64,000 nt of DNA, taken from positions 1 through 64,000 of the forward strand of contig NZ_JAKZHX010000011.1 of NCBI RefSeq assembly GCF_022568815.1. The letters run 5' to 3'. Under the pieces are notes generated by a model that saw only the letters and a program-made list of their open reading frames with translations, was not told the origin of the DNA and did not search any database. Source of the DNA: Undibacterium paludis. GTDB lineage: Bacteria; Pseudomonadota; Gammaproteobacteria; Burkholderiales; Burkholderiaceae_D. Shown here piece by piece: positions 58,276 to 64,000 of this stretch (positions within the stretch are counted from its first letter, which is position 1; each line of letters begins with the position of its first letter). The translations under genes and the position numbers were made by a program.

Positions 58276-58363
58276 ATATACCTCTGAAAATGGGGCCATG
58301 GCTGTCACTTTCCTTCAAAGAAGGTGACCAGCCCACGACAGGCCAGATTGCCTGTTTTTTAGA

Positions 58364-58391
58364 AAATGGGGTGTTTCTTCTGAATTGCAAG
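58364..58391 (-). promoter_or_regulatory. Sigma-32 heat-shock promoter for hslVU
   Basis: On the minus strand CTTGCAA (58385-58391), a 13-base spacer and CCCCATTT (58364-58371) match the sigma-32 consensus CTTGAAA-N13-14-CCCCATNT at all but one or two positions. A start near 58356 would leave an 80-base leader to hslV. Confidence 0.8.
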
Positions 58392-58437
58392 CGTCATGCG
58401 ACAAGCCCTGAAGGGCTTGCACAGCTGTCTTATCAGT

Positions 58438-59829
58438 CTAGTGCTTGCGGGGGACGATGCTGGCAATGTTTTTCAAGCCCATGGCATTGAATAACATCAG
58501 GATCAGGTAGTTGACACCTTCAAAGCGTATGCTCATGCCCGGCTTGCTGGCGATGGGCGCCAGGCCATTGAGCAATTGTGCCGATGCACCGAATTCCACA
58601 CGTTCCAGACGTGTGCAATCAAGGATCAGTGGATTGTGCTGCTCTGCCTGCGTGGCAATATTGGAAATCAGGAATTCTGTTTTACCTTCAACCACTTTTG
58701 GCATCATATAGCGATCAGATACCTCTTCCTGTGCCTGAGCTTCAGGGAGGGCGCTGGTCACGTTGTTCTTTGGCGCTTCAAAAGACGGGGGGGAGACTTC
58801 GAAAGTAATGCAGTAATCCATACTGACTTCTTCGAAGGCTTGCTCAAAATGCAATAATTGCAGGATTTCCAGCAACAGCAGCCAGGGGGCTTCGGTTTCA
58901 TCGCGACGGCCAACCAACAAGATGGATCGGATTTTGTCAGCGAGGTCCTTGGCACCAACCAGTAACAGGTCGTGGCCGGATTTTTTCAAGCCTTTCAGGG
59001 CGCGCAGCAACAGGCCGCAGCCTATGGGGTCGACTTCCTTGACGCGAGAAAAATCCAGACGCAGGCTCTTGCTCTTGCCTGCCGCTGTCTGCAATTTTTC
59101 CAGTGACTTGATGGTGCCGCTATCGAGCTTGGCCGGGAAGCTGACATTGGCAACAGTGGTATCGCCCTGAGATTCTGCATCATTGTCATTGCTCGCCTGG
59201 TTTTCTGGCCACAACGGCGGCGAGGTTTCAAACTTGTTGGCATAGTCCAGCGACAGACTTTCAAACCTGTGCTGATCATTGGTGATGCGATACAGGTCAA
59301 ACAGCATCTGCCAGCCGATTTCAGTCGCACCGCCAAGTTCCTGATTATGTACTGCAGCGGAGAGCATTTGCTCGGCGACTTCGTTCTGGCCGCTGGCGAA
59401 CAGGATCGCGGCTTCTTCCAGTACCGGTACCGTTTCACTATAGGCCAGTGCCGACCCCGACATTTCCGAATTCTGCCCGAGCAGGTAATCGGTCGGCATC
59501 ATCATCGGCAGGGTGGTCTGGAATTCTACCGGTGGATTTTTTCTTTCCATCGGCTCGGTATGGGCGCCAAGATCGGTCTTGGTCACAGTCGGCGGGCGGG
59601 TCTTGACGATGTCGCGCGACATCTCGAATTCTATGGCGTCGATTTTTCTTTCGGTAGCGCGGGCAATATGACGCTGAGCAATGATGGAATTGCTAAAGAT
59701 CTCACTATCCTGGAAACCGCCAATGACGGTATTACCATTCTTGGAGCGCGTCTTTCTCGAAGAAGATTTCTCGGTGGAGCGATCTTCTTGCTTGACACCT
59801 TTTTTACCGAAAAGAGAAAAAATCCCCAC
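58438..59829 (-). CDS. Protein with two STAS domains
   Basis: 463 residues. Residues 1-200 are low in complexity and include SLFGKKG and an 'IFSNSIIAQRHIARATERKID' type helix. About 240-320 is a STAS domain (SLRLDFSRVKEVDPIGCGLLLRALKGLKK), and about 380-460 a second (PLILDCTRLERVEFGASAQLLNGLAP). The usual phosphorylated Ser of anti-anti-sigma STAS is not in its normal place, more like MlaB. Partner unknown; lies upstream of hslV and divergent from nothing. A conserved betaproteobacterial neighbour of hslV. Confidence 0.8.
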   Translation of the reverse strand: MGIFSLFGKKGVKQEDRSTEKSSSRKTRSKNGNTVIGGFQDSEIFSNSIIAQRHIARATERKIDAIEFEMSRDIVKTRPPTVTKTDLGAHTEPMERKNPPVEFQTTLPMMMPTDYLLGQNSEMSGSALAYSETVPVLEEAAILFASGQNEVAEQMLSAAVHNQELGGATEIGWQMLFDLYRITNDQHRFESLSLDYANKFETSPPLWPENQASNDNDAESQGDTTVANVSFPAKLDSGTIKSLEKLQTAAGKSKSLRLDFSRVKEVDPIGCGLLLRALKGLKKSGHDLLLVGAKDLADKIRSILLVGRRDETEAPWLLLLEILQLLHFEQAFEEVSMDYCITFEVSPPSFEAPKNNVTSALPEAQAQEEVSDRYMMPKVVEGKTEFLISNIATQAEQHNPLILDCTRLERVEFGASAQLLNGLAPIASKPGMSIRFEGVNYLILMLFNAMGLKNIASIVPRKH

Positions 59830-60020
59830 TTTGTTCCCGAATTAGAATTGAAGCGCTGACAGCCGGGCAGCGAATTAGACGAGTGCTTAGTATATTCTGA
59901 ATTCAGACTGAATGGTTGACTGGGCTCAACTTCGGGAAACAGTTTTTTTTGAAATGTTCTTTTAATTGCTAGGGAAGATCGCGCAAAACCTTTCAAATAA
60001 GCAGCTTTTTTGCAGAAAAT

Positions 60021-60039
60021 GGAGGTGGATACCACCTCC
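60021..60039 (-). terminator. Hairpin after the TonB receptor gene
   Basis: GGAGGTGG (60021-60028) and CCACCTCC (60032-60039) form an 8-bp stem with a 3-base loop; on the minus strand it is followed by ATTTTCTG, a weak T-tract. Confidence 0.55.
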
Positions 60040-60125
60040 TATGCAAACAGGTTATGAATTAATAACTTAAACGTCAATTACATCTGCTTACATTTTTCTT
60101 GCAATTCTTAGCTGACTTTTTAACA

Positions 60126-62129
60126 TTAAAAGCTGACTCTGAGTCCGGCCATCACATTTCTGCCCGGCTGGGGCACGGTTTCCCGCAGGACAGAAGTGGA
60201 CAGGCGTATGTCTTGATTCAGTAGATTCTTCGCCATCAGGAACCAGGTCAACTGGGCATTCTGGTAGGGATGGGTGTATGTCAGACTGGCGTCCACCTTG
60301 GTATAAGCCGGCGTGACAAAATTCTCGAAACTGGCCAGACTATCCTGACGCAGGGCATGCAGGATATTGAGGTTGCCACGCCAGGCACCGCTACGGTAGC
60401 CAAGATCAATACCGGTACGGGTGGCCGGTTGCAGCGGCAGGTTGCCAAGATTGTCGAGCTTGCCGCGCGAGTGATCAACAAAGGCGCGAGTGGACCAGCC
60501 TTCGCCCAGCAGGTTGTAACTGATCTCCGCTTCGCCGCCGCGTATGGTAGCGGCGGCCTGCGACCAGTTACGCAGCAGGAATTCTGCATCGGCGTCGGGC
60601 AAGCCCCCTTCATCTACCCGGGTGCCATTGGTATGGCCATAGATATAGTTATTGACCTTGTTGATGAAGGCATTGACCTTCCAGCGCACCAGGCCATGGT
60701 TTTTTTGCAGGCTCAGTTCCAGGTTGCGTGAAGACTCTTTCTTCATATTGGCGTCGCCTATGTCGAAAGTGGCAGTCGACTCATGCGGTCCGGCTGAATA
60801 CAGCTCTTCCGTCGCCGGCGCCCGCTGCGCCCAGGACAGGCTGAGTCCGGCGCCATAGGATTTATCAAACTGCCAGAGGCCGCCGAGCGAGGCAGAAAAC
60901 AGGTTGAATTCACGCTCTTTCAGGCCGGTACTGGCGTCGGGTGTCCGTTTGACGTTTTCAAAACGCATGCCGGTACTGGCCATGACATCATCAAACTGCT
61001 TCTGTTCAACAAAGAAGGCTGCCAGTGAGGTTGATTTGGTGCTGGGTACTGTATCGGCACGACCAGTAGTCGCCGACAGGGCAGAAAATTTCACCTGCTC
61101 GGTTTGCAGACCCCAGCTGCCTTGCCAGCCAGCCCAGGATGGATGGGACAACAGGATGCGGCTTTCCAGCATGCGGTTCTTGAAATTGGTGATGGGGCTG
61201 CCGTTTTCCGATTTCTCGGTATGCTGATAGTCCGTTGCACTGAGTTTGTATTTGAGGCTGTCAAATCCACTGAAAGGGCGATTGAGCAAGCCATCGAGAT
61301 CGAAACGGTTCTGGCGCAGGTCAATAAAAGAGCGTTCCGCCGTGGGAATGCCGTAATGGTCATTCAGGGTTTGTACTGCTGCGCCGACGTAGCCCCAGGG
61401 CTGTATGACCGACGCACCAAAAGCCAGCGTCGATTCGCGGGTAAAACTTGATGGCAGACGACCACTGGCTGAAGCCGGGTTATCCAGCCCGGCATTGCCG
61501 GGAATCTTGTAGTTGCCGGTATCGCGGCTGCTGCCATCGGTATGCAGGCCTATCACACCGCTTGAGCCATCTAGCGAGAAAGACAGGCTCTTTTCCTGAT
61601 TGACCGTCCCCAGCCTGATTTCGGCTTCACCGGTGACTTTTTTATTCAATACAGTGGGGATGCGGTTGTCGATCACATTGACCAGGCCGCCAATGGCGCC
61701 GCTGCCATATAGCAGTGCAGCCGGGCCACGCAGCACCTCAATTTGCTGGGCAGTTGCACTTTCACTGGCGACTGCATGGTCATTCGACAGGCTGGAGACG
61801 TCGGCAACGCCCATGCCATTTTGCAATATCTTGACGCGCGGTCCTTCCAGTCCACGGATGATGGGGCGCGATGCGCCGGCGCCAAAACCGGATGCTGATA
61901 CGCCAAGTTCACTACCCAGGGTATCGCCAAGCGAAGTGCCAATCTTGGCGCGTAATTCAGGACCCGCCAGCACTTTGGCCGGGGTGAGCACTTGCATGCT
62001 CTCGTCGTTGCTGATCGGGTTTGATGTGACAGTGACGGTGTTGATGGGGGCGCTTTCAGCCATTGCCTGATGGACAGGCGTCAAAAGTACCAGCACAGCG
62101 CTGGTGATCAGAGTGCGTTGAAAAACCAT
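60126..62129 (-). CDS. ZnuD-like TonB-dependent receptor
   Basis: 667 residues. Signal peptide to about residue 24, TonB-box region INTVTVTSN, plug domain with LGDTLGSELGVSASGFGAGASRPIIRGLEGPRVKILQNGMGVADVSSLSNDHAV and EVLRGPAALLYGSGAIGGLVNVIDNRIP (landmarks ASRPIIRG, EVLRGPAALLYGSG), and a 22-strand barrel ending RNVMAGLRVSF. These plug features match the ZnuD zinc receptors. Neighbours (one-Cys DksA, CobW, His-containing membrane protein) support zinc. Substrate is inferred. Confidence 0.85.
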   Translation of the reverse strand: MVFQRTLITSAVLVLLTPVHQAMAESAPINTVTVTSNPISNDESMQVLTPAKVLAGPELRAKIGTSLGDTLGSELGVSASGFGAGASRPIIRGLEGPRVKILQNGMGVADVSSLSNDHAVASESATAQQIEVLRGPAALLYGSGAIGGLVNVIDNRIPTVLNKKVTGEAEIRLGTVNQEKSLSFSLDGSSGVIGLHTDGSSRDTGNYKIPGNAGLDNPASASGRLPSSFTRESTLAFGASVIQPWGYVGAAVQTLNDHYGIPTAERSFIDLRQNRFDLDGLLNRPFSGFDSLKYKLSATDYQHTEKSENGSPITNFKNRMLESRILLSHPSWAGWQGSWGLQTEQVKFSALSATTGRADTVPSTKSTSLAAFFVEQKQFDDVMASTGMRFENVKRTPDASTGLKEREFNLFSASLGGLWQFDKSYGAGLSLSWAQRAPATEELYSAGPHESTATFDIGDANMKKESSRNLELSLQKNHGLVRWKVNAFINKVNNYIYGHTNGTRVDEGGLPDADAEFLLRNWSQAAATIRGGEAEISYNLLGEGWSTRAFVDHSRGKLDNLGNLPLQPATRTGIDLGYRSGAWRGNLNILHALRQDSLASFENFVTPAYTKVDASLTYTHPYQNAQLTWFLMAKNLLNQDIRLSTSVLRETVPQPGRNVMAGLRVSF

Positions 62130-62253
62130 GTTTATTCCTGTTTGCGAGATGGTGCAGTTTCAGTCCCCGCCATTTTTTGCAGCGCGACTGAAAATGAATG
62201 GGCCAGACTTGCCCGGCTATTTCAGATGCAAAACGGGCAGAGTCAGCGGAAAA

Positions 62254-62640
62254 TCAGGCAAACAGGGAAGGTGGGGCGCGTGAAGAGAAGGGCAGGCGCA
62301 GCAATGCCAGCCAGCTCAGTATGATCTGGCTGTCGGCGATGATGGCTTTGCCGTCGATAAGATGAATGATGTCCGGAATGTGGTGCAGATATTCGCTGCC
62401 GGTGGCAGCGTCATACAGGGCGCAAGAGTGCAGACTGCTGTCATCCTGACTGCCAAACAGGAAGGAACTGACAGGGCTACCATGCTGTATCAGACTGGCA
62501 GGGGCTGTGACGCCAGTCCAGCCGCCATGTGAAAGACGATGTGCCAGCCCCATCCATTGCGCAAATATCAGCGCAGGCAACAGGAAACACAGCAACCATC
62601 GTTTGCCGTTGTGACTGTTGAATGAAAAAGGACCAGGCAT
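62254..62640 (-). CDS. Small membrane protein beside the zinc receptor
   Basis: 128 residues. A membrane helix (LLCFLLPALIFAQWMGLAH) is followed by His-rich short segments (AHRLSHG), a HSCALYDAATGSE motif near residue 75, and a second hydrophobic stretch (SQIILSWLALLRLP). It resembles the small DUF2946-like proteins often found with ZnuD receptors, but I cannot confirm the family. Starts the transcript that includes the receptor (124-base gap). Confidence 0.6.
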   Translation of the reverse strand: MPGPFSFNSHNGKRWLLCFLLPALIFAQWMGLAHRLSHGGWTGVTAPASLIQHGSPVSSFLFGSQDDSSLHSCALYDAATGSEYLHHIPDIIHLIDGKAIIADSQIILSWLALLRLPFSSRAPPSLFA

Positions 62641-62671
62641 TTTGCTTAAGGTAAATTGTTTAGCTTGTTTG

Positions 62672-62689
62672 GTTTCAATATTGTGAAAC
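62672..62689. promoter_or_regulatory. Operator-like palindrome upstream of the zinc-receptor genes
   Basis: GTTTCA (62672-62677), a 6-base spacer, TGAAAC (62684-62689), 31 bases upstream of the ATG at 62640. It could be a Zur operator; the sequence differs from the well known enterobacterial Zur box, so this is tentative. Confidence 0.4.
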
Positions 62690-62828
62690 GCGGTTGTTCA
62701 AAAATGTCGTAAAAAACCGACAGTAACACGCCGGCATGACACCCAAATGAAATACGCCCCCGCGCTTTGAGCCAGTAGGTGCATGAAAGTTCAAGATTTT
62801 GCAACTATGTTGCATGCGGTTGCAACAA

Positions 62829-62859
62829 AAAAGCGCGCAGTCGATAACCGCACGCTTTT
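62829..62859 (-). terminator. Terminator after dksA
   Basis: AAAAGCGCGC (62829-62838) and GCACGCTTTT (62850-62859) give a 10-bp minus-strand stem with one wobble, followed by six T residues. Confidence 0.8.
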
Positions 62860-62892
62860 GACCTCCAGAAGCGTTACAGGGAGAGTTGCTGC

Positions 62893-63348
62893 TCAGTCAC
62901 CGTACAATTTTTGCTTCATTTCACGTCTTTGCTGTGCTTCCAGCGACAGGGTTGCTGTCGGACGCGCCAGCAGACGTGGGACGCCTATGGGTTCACCGGT
63001 TTCTTCGCACCAGCCGTAATCACCTTCGTCAATACTGACGATGGCTTGCTGCACTTTCTTCAGCAACTTGCGTTCACGATCGCGGGTGCGCAGTTCAAGC
63101 GCATGTTCTTCCTCTATCGTGGCGCGGTCTGCCGGGTCTGGTACCAATACGGTTTCACGAAGATGCTCGGTGGTTTCGTCGGCGTTCTTCAATAAATCCT
63201 TCTCAAGCTGCTGCAAACGGGCCTTGAAAAATGCCAGTTGTGCAGCGTTCATATAGTCCTTCTCGCCCATCTTGAGGATTTCTTCCTCGGTGAGCAGAGC
63301 TTCGGGTGCGCTGACTGTAGCAGTCGATTTAGGTGATTTAGTTGCCAC
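62893..63348 (-). CDS. dksA: RNA polymerase-binding transcription factor DksA, one-cysteine type
   Basis: 151 residues. Coiled-coil tips LVPDPADRATIEEEHALELRTRDRERKLLKKVQQAI, then the zinc-finger region WCEETGEPIGVPRLLARPTATLSLEAQQRRE, with only the first of four cysteines kept (positions of the other three are Glu/Ser/Ala). Such DksA do not need zinc, common in betaproteobacteria. It binds the RNAP secondary channel with ppGpp. Nearby zinc genes suggest coordination with zinc supply. Confidence 0.95.
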   Translation of the reverse strand: MATKSPKSTATVSAPEALLTEEEILKMGEKDYMNAAQLAFFKARLQQLEKDLLKNADETTEHLRETVLVPDPADRATIEEEHALELRTRDRERKLLKKVQQAIVSIDEGDYGWCEETGEPIGVPRLLARPTATLSLEAQQRREMKQKLYGD

Positions 63349-63502
63349 TTCGCTTACTTTCGATACGACGGGTTAATACATAGAACAAATCTGAAGCAAT
63401 TTGCTCCCAGATAATTATCCTCCCCTTATTGATAAAGTAAATGACATTTGCATGAATGCCACTTGCACGACAGACAAGGTCTGACTTCAATAGCCCGCTA
63501 GT

Positions 63503-64000
63503 TTATACCAAACAATGCTCCAAACCTTGAATAAATATGTCTTTAGGTAGATTTTTACCAATAAATACCATCTTGCTTTCACGCAATTCATTTTCCCCCC
63601 ATTTGGCGCCGATGTCTGTTCCCATGATCTGGTGGACACCCTGGAAGATCACTTTACGGTCTGCACCCTCCATCAGCAAGACGCCCTTATAGCGCAACAT
63701 GCGCGGCCCAAACACTTGTACCAGGCCACCAAGGAATTCATCAAGCTGGCCGGTATTGAAGGGGCGGGTACTCTTGAAGACGAAGGCAGCAATGTCGTCA
63801 GAATGATGGGCATGGTGATGGTTGTGCGCATGCTTGTCACCATGATGGCCGTCATGATGATGGTGCTCATGTGTGCAATGTTCATCGCAATGCCCTTCTT
63901 CGTGGTGATGTTCTTCTTCCTCAGCACGTAAAAAATCCGGGTCCAGATCCAGCTTAGCATTCAGGTTGAAACCTTTCAAATCCAGCACTTCGCTGATGGC
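63503..64000 (-). CDS. CobW/COG0523 zinc-associated GTPase, C-terminal part (cut by window end)
   Basis: The final 165 codons of a gene whose start is beyond the right edge. SEVLDLKGFNLNAKLDLDPDFL is followed by a stretch with many His (EEEEHHHEEGHCDEHCTHEHHHHDGHHGDKHAHNHHHAHHSDD: about 20 His of 45 residues), then the CobW C-terminal domain (AAFVFKSTRPFNTGQLDEFLGGLVQVFGPRMLRYKGVL and KVIFQGVHQIMGTDIG). Metal-binding chaperone, often Zur-regulated. The GTPase motifs are off the window. Confidence 0.88.
   Translation of the reverse strand, partial: AISEVLDLKGFNLNAKLDLDPDFLRAEEEEHHHEEGHCDEHCTHEHHHHDGHHGDKHAHNHHHAHHSDDIAAFVFKSTRPFNTGQLDEFLGGLVQVFGPRMLRYKGVLLMEGADRKVIFQGVHQIMGTDIGAKWGENELRESKMVFIGKNLPKDIFIQGLEHCLV

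Noticed and set aside
58288..58296. Second CCCCATTTT motif near the hslV start
   Set aside because: It is too close to the start codon and has no properly spaced -35 element; the site at 58364 is better.
63770..63960. Repeat-like CAT/ATG-rich stretch
   Set aside because: It is the His-rich coding segment of the CobW gene on the minus strand, not a DNA repeat array.

Overview
The window reads as the chromosome of a betaproteobacterium, most likely Burkholderiales of the Oxalobacteraceae type (Undibacterium, Herbaspirillum and Janthinobacterium relatives). The evidence is the gene content and order: gatCAB divergent from mreBCD-mrdA-rodA-rlpA, rsmI/yraN/diaA/dolP, argB-HAD-slmA, gpmA-envC-ctpA-moeB, rhodanese-grxC-secB-gpsA and hslVU, plus a DksA with a single zinc-finger cysteine. 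This assignment is inferred from protein families; no rRNA or tRNA gene was seen.

Positions 1-11800 form an accessory surface-protein locus. A triple hairpin ends a gene lying outside the window. It is followed by a SEC-C/TPR/methyltransferase fusion, a SapC-family protein, a second methyltransferase, a TPR-SGNH protein and a group 4 glycosyltransferase. After a regulatory gap with an ideal CRP-type site comes a complete type I secretion system (ABC exporter, HlyD adaptor, TolC). SapC with an ABC/HlyD/TolC trio recalls the Campylobacter fetus S-layer export genes sapCDEF, so this may be an export and modification locus for a surface-layer or adhesin protein encoded upstream.

Positions 11830-28500 are mostly core: gatC-gatA-[small secreted protein]-gatB on the minus strand, and the cell-shape operon mreB-mreC-mreD-mrdA-rodA-rlpA on the plus strand, interrupted by a short repeat element with terminal inverted repeats. 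Then follow rsmI (minus), yraN, a diaA/gmhA-like isomerase, dolP-like bon lipoprotein, lemA and a large M48 protease.

Positions 28551-30766 hold a compact minus-strand operon: ECF-like sigma factor, short zinc anti-sigma-like protein, cysteine-rich CWC protein, folE and a BLUF blue-light receptor. This is one of the two most interesting places in the window. Divergently lie argB, a HAD nucleotidase and slmA, then an AraC regulator, an Mpo1-like protein, a diguanylate cyclase and a pabB-pabC fusion.

Positions 38200-43690 are a branched-chain amino acid (or related) ABC transporter with a LivM-LivG fusion, an operator-like palindrome at its promoter and a SLOG-type gene at its end. Positions 43798-58275 carry a VOC protein, a SHOCT lipoprotein, an HPP-CBS membrane protein, the gpmA-to-spermidine-synthase-like minus-strand series, the redox/secB/gpsA series with a second copy of the repeat element, free-methionine-sulfoxide reductase, and hslVU behind a clear sigma-32 promoter. 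The right end has a double-STAS protein and a zinc-associated group: a ZnuD-like TonB receptor, a small partner membrane protein, a one-cysteine DksA and the His-rich end of a CobW-type metallochaperone cut by the window edge.
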